DNA of 64,000 nt from Variovorax paradoxus (lineage in GTDB: Bacteria; Pseudomonadota; Gammaproteobacteria; Burkholderiales; Burkholderiaceae_C): positions 2,590,001-2,654,000 of the forward strand of contig NZ_LR743507.1 in assembly GCF_902712855.1 (NCBI RefSeq), given 5' to 3'. Numbering within the stretch: the first letter of the stretch is position 1; every line of letters starts with the position of its first letter. The notes under the pieces are model-generated. The model worked only from the letters and a program-made list of their open reading frames with translations, made no database searches and was not told the DNA's origin. A program made the translations under genes and the position numbers. This document shows, piece by piece, positions 36,247 to 44,082 of this stretch.

Positions 36247-37533
36247 ATGCTCGCGGCCATCCTGATCTTCCTGTTCACACTTGTGCTGGTCATCTGGCAA
36301 CCTCGTGGCCTCGGCATCGGCTGGAGCGCTTCGCTCGGCGCCGTGCTGGCCCTGGTCTTCGGCGTTGTGCACCTGGCCGACATCGCCGTGGTTTGGGGCA
36401 TCGTCTGGAACGCGACCGCCACGTTCGTGGCCGTCATCATCATCAGCCTGCTGCTGGACGAAGCCGGCTTCTTCGAATGGGCCGCGCTGCACGTGGCTCG
36501 CTGGGGCGGCGGCAACGGCCGCCGGCTGTTCGCTTTCATCGTGCTGCTGGGCGCGGCCGCGGCGGCCCTGTTCGCCAACGATGGCGCGGCGCTGATCCTC
36601 ACGCCAATCGTGATGGCGATGCTGGTCGCACTAGGCTTTTCGCCGGCCGCTACGCTGGCCTTCGTGATGGCCGCCGGCTTCATCGCCGACACGGCCAGCC
36701 TGCCGCTGGTCGTGTCCAACCTGGTCAACATCGTGTCGGCCGACTTCTTCGGCATCGGCTTCAACCAGTACGCGGCCGTGATGGTGCCGGTCAACATCGC
36801 CGCCGTGCTGGCCAGCCTGCTGGTGCTGCTGCTGTACTTCGGCCGGGGCGTACCGGCGCGCTACGACCTGGCCCAACTCAAGACGCCGGCCCAGGCTATC
36901 CGCGAGCCAGCCACCTTCCGCGCGGGCTGGGTGGTGCTGGTTCTGCTGTTGGTCGGCTTCTTCGGACTGGAGCCGCTGGGCGTGCCAGTCAGCGCAGTCG
37001 CGGCCGTGGCCGCCGCGGTGCTGCTGGCCGTCGCGGCCCGGGGACACGTCATCAGCACACGCAAGGTGCTGCACGGCGCGCCCTGGCAGATCGTGGTCTT
37101 CTCGCTGGGCATGTATCTGGTGGTCTACGGCTTGCGCAATTCCGGCCTGACCGACCGCATCGCCGCGCTGCTGGATCTGTTCGCGCAGGGCGGCATCTGG
37201 GGTGCGACGCTGGGCACGGGCGTCCTCACGGCCTTGCTGTCCTCGGTCATGAACAACATGCCCACGGTGCTCATCGGCGCGCTGTCCATCGACGCATCGC
37301 AGGCCAGCGGCGTGGTCAAAGAGGCCATGGTCTACGCCAACGTGATCGGCTGCGACCTCGGCCCAAAGATCACGCCCATCGGCAGCCTGGCCACGCTGCT
37401 GTGGCTGCACGTGCTCCAGAAGAAGGGGACCACCATCGCCTGGGGCTACTACTTCCGCGCAGGCATCGTGCTGACGCTGCCCGTGCTGCTGGTGACGCTG
37501 GCGGCCCTGGCCCTGCGGCTCAGCCTGGCCTGA
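36247..37533 (+). CDS. arsB: Arsenite efflux permease ArsB
   Basis: The 428-residue integral membrane protein matches ArsB in length (E. coli 429 aa). It has the pattern of 12 membrane helices and family blocks LLDEAGFFEWAALHVARWGGGNGRRLF, LFANDGAALILTPIV, GFIADTASLPLVVSNLVNIVSADFFGIGFNQYA and SVMNNMPTVLIGALSI. It extrudes arsenite or antimonite across the inner membrane, either alone with the proton gradient or with an ArsA ATPase; no arsA is present here. It follows arsR by 55 bp and precedes arsC. Confidence 0.97.
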   Translation: MLAAILIFLFTLVLVIWQPRGLGIGWSASLGAVLALVFGVVHLADIAVVWGIVWNATATFVAVIIISLLLDEAGFFEWAALHVARWGGGNGRRLFAFIVLLGAAAAALFANDGAALILTPIVMAMLVALGFSPAATLAFVMAAGFIADTASLPLVVSNLVNIVSADFFGIGFNQYAAVMVPVNIAAVLASLLVLLLYFGRGVPARYDLAQLKTPAQAIREPATFRAGWVVLVLLLVGFFGLEPLGVPVSAVAAVAAAVLLAVAARGHVISTRKVLHGAPWQIVVFSLGMYLVVYGLRNSGLTDRIAALLDLFAQGGIWGATLGTGVLTALLSSVMNNMPTVLIGALSIDASQASGVVKEAMVYANVIGCDLGPKITPIGSLATLLWLHVLQKKGTTIAWGYYFRAGIVLTLPVLLVTLAALALRLSLA

Positions 37534-37563
37534 GCGTGCACACCGTCCAACTAGGAACCGACC

Positions 37564-37995
37564 ATGAGCGACATCACGATTTACCACAACCCCGCCTGCG
37601 GCACGTCGCGCAACACGCTGGCGATGATCCGCAACAGCGGCGAGGAACCCCAGGTCATCGAGTACCTGAAGACGCCGCCCGACCGGGCCACGCTGCAAGG
37701 GCTGATCGCCGCCATGGGCATCACGCCGCGCGCGCTGCTGCGCAAGAAGGGCACGCCCTACGAAGCACTCGGCCTGGACAGTGACTCATGGACCGACGCG
37801 CAGTTGATCGACTTCATGCTGCAGGAACCCATCCTCATCAACCGACCCATCGTCATCACGCCGCTGGGCACGCGGCTGTGCCGGCCTTCGGAAGCCGTGC
37901 TGGACCTGCTGCCGCAGCCGCAGCGAGGCGCCTTCACCAAGGAAGACGGCGAGGCCGTCATCGACGACAAGGGGGGCCGCATTGCAAAGCCCTGA
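37564..37995 (+). CDS. arsC: Arsenate reductase ArsC, glutaredoxin-dependent type
   Basis: The 143-residue protein begins ITIYHNPACGTSRNTLAMI with catalytic Cys12. The Arg residues of the active site are visible in NRPIVITPLGTRLCRPSEAVLDLLP. It reduces arsenate to arsenite with glutathione and glutaredoxin, giving ArsB its substrate. It overlaps arsH by 14 bp, so the two are translationally linked. Confidence 0.97.
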   Translation: MSDITIYHNPACGTSRNTLAMIRNSGEEPQVIEYLKTPPDRATLQGLIAAMGITPRALLRKKGTPYEALGLDSDSWTDAQLIDFMLQEPILINRPIVITPLGTRLCRPSEAVLDLLPQPQRGAFTKEDGEAVIDDKGGRIAKP

Positions 37996-38698
37996 ACTGC
38001 CCAACATCGACGTCGACCACTTCCGCCAGCCCGACCTGGCGCGGCTGCTGCCGGCCGAGCGCGCAACCCATCCGCCGCGCATCCTGCTGCTCTATGGGTC
38101 CGTGCGTGAGCGCTCGTACAGCCGGCTCGTGACCGAGGAAGCGGCGCGGCTTCTGCAGGCCATGGGCGCCGAGCCGCGCATCTTCGATCCACGCGGCCTG
38201 CCGCAACCCGATGGTGCGCCCGAAGACCATCCCAAAGTGCAGGAGCTGCGCGACCTGGCGCAGTGGTCCGAGGGCATGGTGTGGTGCTCGCCCGAGCGGC
38301 ACGGGGCCATGACCGGCATCATGAAGTCGCAGATCGACTGGATACCGCTGTCGGTCGGATCGGTGCGGCCCACGCAGGGCAAGACGCTGGCCGTCATGGA
38401 GGTGTCTGGCGGCTCGCAGTCCTTCAACGCGGTGAACCAACTGCGCGTGCTGGGCCGCTGGATGCGCATGCTGACCATCCCTAACCAGTCGTCGGTGGCC
38501 AAGGCCTTCGCCGAGTTCGAGGAAGACGGCCGCATGAAGCCCTCGCCCTACTACGAGCGCGTGGTGGACGTGATGGAAGAACTGGTGAAGTTCACGCTGC
38601 TGACGCGTGACTGCGCGGGCTACCTGGTAGACCGCTACAGCGAGCGGCGCGAAAGCGCCGAGGCGCTGTCCACGCGGGTCAGCCTGCGCAGCATCTGA
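37982..38698 (+). CDS. arsH: ArsH organoarsenical oxidase / NADPH-FMN reductase
   Basis: The protein has 238 residues. ArsH motifs are ILLLYGSVRERSYSRLVTEEAARLL (FMN phosphate loop GSVRERSYS), GMVWCSPERHGAMTGIMKSQIDWIP and VMEVSGGSQSFNAVNQLRVLGRWMRM. It oxidises trivalent methylarsenicals or works as an FMN reductase. The start is a TTG at 37982 overlapping arsC; this gives a normal ArsH length. It is the last gene of the ars operon. Confidence 0.95.
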   Translation: MQSPELPNIDVDHFRQPDLARLLPAERATHPPRILLLYGSVRERSYSRLVTEEAARLLQAMGAEPRIFDPRGLPQPDGAPEDHPKVQELRDLAQWSEGMVWCSPERHGAMTGIMKSQIDWIPLSVGSVRPTQGKTLAVMEVSGGSQSFNAVNQLRVLGRWMRMLTIPNQSSVAKAFAEFEEDGRMKPSPYYERVVDVMEELVKFTLLTRDCAGYLVDRYSERRESAEALSTRVSLRSI

Positions 38699-38892
38699 AG
38701 CCTGGGACAGAACTCAAAAGCGGCCGCTTGCGACTGGCGGCTGATGGCCGATGCCGGCCGGTCAGTCTCGGAGGACGAATTCGACAGGAAATTCTGTCCA
38801 CATCGCGCTTGGCGCGCCATGGACGGTTCCGTGGTTGTAGCGTTCGCACCCTGCCGCCTCGATCGCCGCACGATCTAAGGCCGGGAAACCGC

Positions 38893-39282
38893 TTGTTTGC
38901 TTCCGCGTTGCCAGGGGCTTTACGGATCGCAGAAGAAGACCTGAATGTCCATGAAGATCGTGAAACGCCTGTGCGCGGCCATCTCCTTGCCTCGATCCCA
39001 GGTCAATGACTTGTAGAGTTCCTGAGGCAGCTTTCGCGCATTCTTGATCAGTGCATCGACGACCGTCTCGGTGTCCTTGCCAGCCACCTTCGCCAACATC
39101 AGGTAGTGCGTCGTTCGCTCGACCAGAGCCGCGATCTGGCCGTTGCCGCTACCGAAGACCAAGTCGCCTTCCCAGTGACCAGGCACTGCTCGATCTTCGA
39201 CAGACGCCGGCCGCTCGCTGATGGAGACCGCATCAACAATCTGGCCATTACCTGGGGTCTTCTGCGTGTAGTAACGCGAGCG
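38893..39282 (-). pseudogene. Degenerate IS30-family transposase fragment
   Basis: The minus-strand frame shows part of an IS30 catalytic domain: RSRYYTQKTPGNGQIVDAV, PGHWEGDLVFGSGNGQIAALVERTTHYLML (first DDE Asp) and SLTWDRGKEMAAHRRF (second Asp). A stop codon at 38920 replaces a Gln after FFCDP, and SPWQRGS is still readable beyond it. Homology then ends before the region of the catalytic Glu. The N-terminal HTH half is also missing. It is an inactive remnant downstream of the ars operon, consistent with past mobility of the arsenic genes. Confidence 0.88.
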
Positions 39283-39453
39283 GTGCATGCCTCCTATACC
39301 GCATCGCGCTCGCGCGATGGGCGGACGGCGTACGCCCGGACACGCGATCGCCGCGCAGTCCGGAGGACGCCTCCGGGTTACCACACCGCGCGCACGCCCA
39401 CGGCCCCCGGATCGAGGACTTCACAAACAGCGGCGCCGCAGACCAACCAATAC

Positions 39454-40995
39454 CTAAGCCGAAGGCGCCCGGCGACTGCGCCGCATCAGGAGCTCGATCA
39501 GCTCGAACACACCTTCGCTGATCAGCGCCAACGCAGCAGCCGGGAGCGCCCCCGCCATCAAAAGCTCGCGGTCGTTCAATGCCAGCCCCGTCACGATGCG
39601 CTCACCGAAGCCGCCCGCGCCGATGAAGGCCGCGATGGTGGCGGTGCCGATGGCAATCGCCGTGGCCGTTCGCACGCCTGCCAGCAAGGTCGGCAATGCG
39701 AGCGGCAACAGCACCAGCTGCAGGCTCTGCGGTGGCGTCATGCCCAGCGCCGTGCCGGCCAACCGCAGGCCGGCCGGCACCTCGGCCAACCCCGTGACCG
39801 TGTTGCGCATGATCGGCAGCAGCGAGTACAGCGTGAGCGCGATCAACGCGGGCAGGGCGCCGATGGCGCCGAGCATCGAGATCAGCACCGCCAGCAACGC
39901 CAGCGACGGCACAGTCTGCATCAGGCTCGCGATGCCCAGCACGACAGCGCGCAGCCGCACGTGCGGAAACACCAGGATCGCGATCGGCACGCCGATGAGG
40001 ATGGCGATGCCCACCGACAGCGCCACCAGCAGCAGGTGCTGGCGCGCGAGCTTCCACAGGTCGGGTCCGAACAGCTTCGCCATGAAGCCGCGGCGCTCTT
40101 CGCCGGGTTGCGCCTTCGCGTCCTTGCCGGTGCTCGCGAGAAAGTCGCGCGCGATCGCGTCGAAAGGCACGCTCTGCAGTTCGGCGCGCGCGTTCATCGC
40201 GATCATGGCGTGCTCGTCGATGCGGCCTTCGAGCGTCTTCAGCGCGGTCCAGGCCTTTGGCAGGCGCGTGGGCAGGTCGAGCCTGTAGAGCACGACGGCG
40301 TCGTAGCGCGGAAAGTACTTCCTGTCGTCTTCCAGCACGCGCAGCCCGAGGTGGTCGATCTTGGCGTCGGTGGTGTAGATGTCGATCACGTCGATCTGCT
40401 TCGCGGCCACCGCGTCGTAGGCCAGCCCGTGGTCGAGCCCGGTGGGCGCCTGCGTGAAGCCGTAGCGCCCGGCCAGGCCCTTCCAGCCGTCGGCGCGGCC
40501 GATGAATTCGTTCGACAGGCCCAGCTTGAGTTCGGGGTGCTTCGCCAGGTCGCTCAGCGTGCGCAGGCCCAGCCGGTCGGCGTCGGCCGCGCGCACCGCG
40601 AGCGCATAGCCGTCGTTGAAGCCCAGCGGGATCGCCACGCCCAGGCCAAGGTGCGCGAGCGCCGCGTTCATGGCCTCGCGCGTGTCGGCCGGCGTACCCT
40701 TGAGAATCTCGAGGGCGATGGTGCCGGTGTATTCGGCATAGAGGTCGATGGCGCCCGAGCGCAGCGCCTCGTACACGATGGCGGTGTTGCCCAGCCCCTG
40801 CCGCACGACCGGCGGCGACGCAGTGTGCGGCGCGGCCGTCTGCGCCAGCAGCTCGGCCAGGATGTACGACTCGGTGAAGCGTTTGGAGCCCACGCGCAAG
40901 GTCTCGTCCGCGGCCTGCGCGGCCGGGGCCATGCCGAACCATGCGACGCAGAGCAGCAGGGCAATTCGCCACAGGCGACGGGGCAGGTGATGCAT
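39454..40995 (-). CDS. Osmoprotectant-type ABC transporter: binding protein fused to permease
   Basis: The 513-residue protein has a signal peptide (to about residue 28), then an OpuC/OsmX-type binding domain (LRVGSKRFTESYILAELLAQT, YEALRSGAIDLYAEYTGTIALEILKG, DVIDIYTTDAKIDHLGLRVLEDDRKYFP) to about 285. A permease domain follows with the EAA-like loop GLAEVPAGLRLAGTALGMTPPQSLQLVLLPLALPTLLAGVRTATAIAIGTATIAAFIGAGGFGERI. The cargo in this family is glycine betaine, choline, proline betaine or ergothioneine. No ATPase gene is nearby, so the complex needs one from elsewhere. Confidence 0.92.
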   Translation of the reverse strand: MHHLPRRLWRIALLLCVAWFGMAPAAQAADETLRVGSKRFTESYILAELLAQTAAPHTASPPVVRQGLGNTAIVYEALRSGAIDLYAEYTGTIALEILKGTPADTREAMNAALAHLGLGVAIPLGFNDGYALAVRAADADRLGLRTLSDLAKHPELKLGLSNEFIGRADGWKGLAGRYGFTQAPTGLDHGLAYDAVAAKQIDVIDIYTTDAKIDHLGLRVLEDDRKYFPRYDAVVLYRLDLPTRLPKAWTALKTLEGRIDEHAMIAMNARAELQSVPFDAIARDFLASTGKDAKAQPGEERRGFMAKLFGPDLWKLARQHLLLVALSVGIAILIGVPIAILVFPHVRLRAVVLGIASLMQTVPSLALLAVLISMLGAIGALPALIALTLYSLLPIMRNTVTGLAEVPAGLRLAGTALGMTPPQSLQLVLLPLALPTLLAGVRTATAIAIGTATIAAFIGAGGFGERIVTGLALNDRELLMAGALPAAALALISEGVFELIELLMRRSRRAPSA

Positions 40996-41104
40996 CGCGG
41001 GCAGTTTAAAGACAACGCGGCATTCGGCGTACCCGCCAATCTCCTACACGCCGTCGTGCGCGCAACCGATGCGCCGGGCCGCCTGCCGGGCGCACTATCG
41101 CTCC

Positions 41105-42280
41105 ATGAAGTCTTCTCCCCCCAAGGCCTCGATGCCCGGCACCGACCAGCCCGATTCCCTGCCCAGCACCGACGTGCACGGATTGCGCGATCTTCCCGGT
41201 GTGCACGTCGAGGGCTACAGCCTTCAGCTGCGCGACAAGGACGGCTTCGTCGGCGACCAGGCCAGCCAGACAGCGTTCAGGGAACTGCTCGAGCGCTGGC
41301 GCAAGCGGCGCCGCAAGAAGGGCAAGGACCCGCTGGGCGACCTGCATTCGCGCGACCTGAGCAAGAAGGAACTCGACCGCGTGCTCGGCGCCAAGAAGGC
41401 CTCGGAGGCCGGCGACGTGATGCACGGCGTGATCGAGGAGTTCACCGAGGAACTGGCCTCGGTGATCCAGCGCTTCCTGCGCCAGCCTTCATGGAACAAG
41501 GTCGAACGCATCGTCATCGGTGGAGGTTTCCCGGAAAGCGACGTGGGCGAGCGCGCGGTGCTGCAGACGGCCGCGATTCTGGAAGAGCAGGGCCTGCACG
41601 TTCAAATGGGCCGGCTCTCGCACAACGTGGACGACGGTGGGCTGATCGGCTGGGTGCACCTCACGCCGCCCGCCTTGCTGCGCAAGTACGACGCCATCCT
41701 GGCGGTCGACATCGGCGGCACCAACGTGCGCTGCGGCATCGTGAAGACGCGCTTCCGCAAGGCCAGCGACTTCTCGCGCGCGGAGGTGGTGCGCCGCGAG
41801 AAATGGCGCCACGCCGACGAAGGCCCCAACCGCAGCCTGATGGTCGAGCACATCGCCGACATGCTGATGGACATGGTGCGTTACAGCGAGCGCAAGCAGA
41901 TCCGGCTCGCGCCCTTCATCGGCATCGGCTGCCCGGGGCTGATCCGTCCCGATGGGTCCATCGCGCGCGGCGCGCAGAACCTGCCGGGCGACTGGGAGAG
42001 CCATGCCTTCCACCTGCCGACGGCCGTGTGGCGGCGCATGCTCACGCTTGGCGCCGATCCGATGCTGGTGCTGATGCACAACGACGCGGTGGTCCAAGGC
42101 CTGAGCGAACTGCCCTTCATGCGTGACGTGAAGCACTGGGGCGTCCTCACCATCGGCACCGGGCTGGGCAACGTCAGCTTCACGAACACGCCGACGCCGC
42201 AGGAACTCAAAGCGGTGAAGAAGAAGACGGAGAAGCCGGCGGAGCTGAAGAAACCGAAAGCTGGGGCGTCACGCGGGTGA
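41105..42280 (+). CDS. ROK-type sugar kinase-like protein with apparently permuted motif order
   Basis: The 391-residue protein contains ROK signatures in an unusual order. First come motifs normally at the C-terminus: a helical stretch at about 100-125, IVIGGG at 137-141 and DDGGLIG at 176-182. Then come those normally at the N-terminus: VDIGGTNVRCGIV at 201-213 (phosphate-1 loop), GIGCPGL at 273-279, HNDAV at 325-329 and IGTGLGN at 350-356. A short Lys-rich tail closes the protein. The usual ROK zinc motif (CxCGxxGC) is absent. The substrate is unknown. Its 3' end overlaps the convergent gene by 74 bp. Confidence 0.8.
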   Translation: MKSSPPKASMPGTDQPDSLPSTDVHGLRDLPGVHVEGYSLQLRDKDGFVGDQASQTAFRELLERWRKRRRKKGKDPLGDLHSRDLSKKELDRVLGAKKASEAGDVMHGVIEEFTEELASVIQRFLRQPSWNKVERIVIGGGFPESDVGERAVLQTAAILEEQGLHVQMGRLSHNVDDGGLIGWVHLTPPALLRKYDAILAVDIGGTNVRCGIVKTRFRKASDFSRAEVVRREKWRHADEGPNRSLMVEHIADMLMDMVRYSERKQIRLAPFIGIGCPGLIRPDGSIARGAQNLPGDWESHAFHLPTAVWRRMLTLGADPMLVLMHNDAVVQGLSELPFMRDVKHWGVLTIGTGLGNVSFTNTPTPQELKAVKKKTEKPAELKKPKAGASRG

Positions 42281-43985
42281 GCGCGGACACGCTGGCGGTG
42301 TTGCCTGCCGCATCCACGGCGCGCGCCTCGATGTTCGCGTAGCCCGCGGCCGCAGGCGTCCAGCTGCAGGAGTAGGGCGCTGCCTGCAGGCTGCACACGG
42401 TCTTGCCGTCGACGATGAAGCTCAGGCGCGCCACGCTGCCCGAGGCGTTGGCCTCGAGTTGCGCAGGCGCCTTCGCGGCGGCGGCAGGCGGAGCCGTCAG
42501 TGCGATGGCCGGCGGCGTGGCGATCGAAGGCGGCTGCACCAGCACGTTGGCTGATGCCTGCGCGGTGTTGCCCGCCGCATCCATGCCGATGACGCGGATC
42601 GTCTGCATGCCCGCGCTCGTGGGCGTCCAGCTGCACGTGTAGGGCGGCGCGGTGAAGGTGCAGATCGGAAAGCTGTCGCTGCCCACCACCTTGACGCCCC
42701 ACACGCCCACGTTGTCCACCACCGCAGGTGCGATCACCGTGGGCTGGCCGACCGTGGCGGTGGCCGGCGCGGCGAGCGACACGGTGGGCGGCGTCAGGTC
42801 GATGCCGCCGAGCGCCAGGTCGATGGAGAACATCGCGCGGCCCTGGACCGCCTTCTGCTCGAAGGCATCGAAGATGGTGAACCAGCTCGCGCCCGGTGCG
42901 CGGTTGGCCGCGTGCGCCTTCACCAGCAGCGTGGTCTTGCCGACGGCGAAGCAGCTGAAGCCGCATTCCCAGTCGAACACGAAGCGGCCCGATGCGTCGG
43001 CCGCGCCCGTCACCAGCATCACCAGCGGCTTGCCGGCGCCCGGGTTGCGCCACACCGACACCAGCGCGCCGGGCAGGGCGGCGCCGGTGTCCCGGTCGGT
43101 CACGCGGACCTGCGTGGCCGTGGTGCCGGCCATGAACTTCGAGCTGCCGAGCTTGGGCCAGTCGGTCCAGTCGGTGTCGATGTTGGCCTTGGTGCCGGGC
43201 GTGAAGCGGATCATCTCCAGCGTCGCGATGCGGTTGGCGGCCGGGTCTCGCCGCGGCTCGAACACCGTGCCGAGCAGCGGGTCGAGGCGCCAGTCCTGGC
43301 GCGTCCACCAGTAGCGGTCGCCTTCATTGGCCAGGGCCAGGTCGACGATGGGCGCGACGCCGGTGGTGTCGGTCACGGCGATCCCGTTGTAGTACTCGCC
43401 CGCGCCGGCGCCGAACACATGCTCGAGTTCGTGCAGCAGCGTCTTCAGCTGGCGGCCCAGGTAGTCCTTCTCGGTCGATTCGGGCACGCCGGGGCTGGGC
43501 GCGCGCGAGAGGCGCAGCGGGTCGTGGATGGCCACCCAGTTCAGGTTCCAGGCCACGCCCTTCTGCGGAAAGGTCCAGCTGGTCGAGAGGCCGCTGTGGC
43601 TGTAGCCGCGCGTGGACTTGTCGATGCACACGACCACTTCGCCGTTGACCAGGCCGTTGTGGACGCACTGCGGCGCTGCCGCGGGCGGCACCAGTTGCAG
43701 GTCGGTGGCGGGATCGAAGACGAAGCTGCGCACCGTCTCGCGCGTGAACACCGTGTTGACGTCGGCCACGTATTGCGCGAGGCGGCGGCCTGTTTCCGCT
43801 GCGCCGATGTCGGCGGCCAGCGCGGGGTCGACGATGAGCTTCAGGCGGTGCACGCTGGGCGCGGCACGGCCGATGTCGTCCATGGCGGCGTGCGCGAACG
43901 TGGGAGCGGCCGTCATTCCACAGACCGCGAGCAATGTTGGAAGCGCGGCGCTTGCCAGCGCACGCAGCGAGAGCAGGGCTCTCAT
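42207..43985 (-). CDS. Secreted putative zinc metallopeptidase with Ig-like repeats
   Basis: The 592-residue protein has a signal peptide ending near residue 33. A zincin-like motif HELEHVFG (His185, Glu186, His189) follows in the first third, preceded by secreted-hydrolase-like sequence with paired Cys residues. The rest holds about two Ig-like/Big domains with repeated PxYTCSWTPxxAGxxxIxxxxxDAAGNTA units (around 440-480 and 540-570), then a Ser/Pro tail. Family placement is uncertain and no third metal ligand can be named. It is probably extracellular or surface-attached. Its last 74 bp are antisense to the end of the ROK gene. Confidence 0.7.
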   Translation of the reverse strand: MRALLSLRALASAALPTLLAVCGMTAAPTFAHAAMDDIGRAAPSVHRLKLIVDPALAADIGAAETGRRLAQYVADVNTVFTRETVRSFVFDPATDLQLVPPAAAPQCVHNGLVNGEVVVCIDKSTRGYSHSGLSTSWTFPQKGVAWNLNWVAIHDPLRLSRAPSPGVPESTEKDYLGRQLKTLLHELEHVFGAGAGEYYNGIAVTDTTGVAPIVDLALANEGDRYWWTRQDWRLDPLLGTVFEPRRDPAANRIATLEMIRFTPGTKANIDTDWTDWPKLGSSKFMAGTTATQVRVTDRDTGAALPGALVSVWRNPGAGKPLVMLVTGAADASGRFVFDWECGFSCFAVGKTTLLVKAHAANRAPGASWFTIFDAFEQKAVQGRAMFSIDLALGGIDLTPPTVSLAAPATATVGQPTVIAPAVVDNVGVWGVKVVGSDSFPICTFTAPPYTCSWTPTSAGMQTIRVIGMDAAGNTAQASANVLVQPPSIATPPAIALTAPPAAAAKAPAQLEANASGSVARLSFIVDGKTVCSLQAAPYSCSWTPAAAGYANIEARAVDAAGNTASVSALTRVTPQLSVSSAPPASPSSSSPL

Positions 43986-44082
43986 GGGTCATACCCCGGG
44001 GCCGGGGTCAACTACCGGAACCGGTGGAATTCTAGTGGCGGCGTTCCGTTTGTTTCACAAACGTTGCATTTGTGCACCAGGA

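Noticed and set aside
38728..39009. Plus-strand open frame downstream of arsH
   Set aside because: It runs antisense to the IS30 remnant and shows no known motif.
39106..42126. A 1006-codon plus-strand frame and many other long antisense frames
   Set aside because: High GC produces long shadow frames. These oppose genes with clear family motifs and have compositions rich in Arg, Ala, His and Gly with no recognisable domain.
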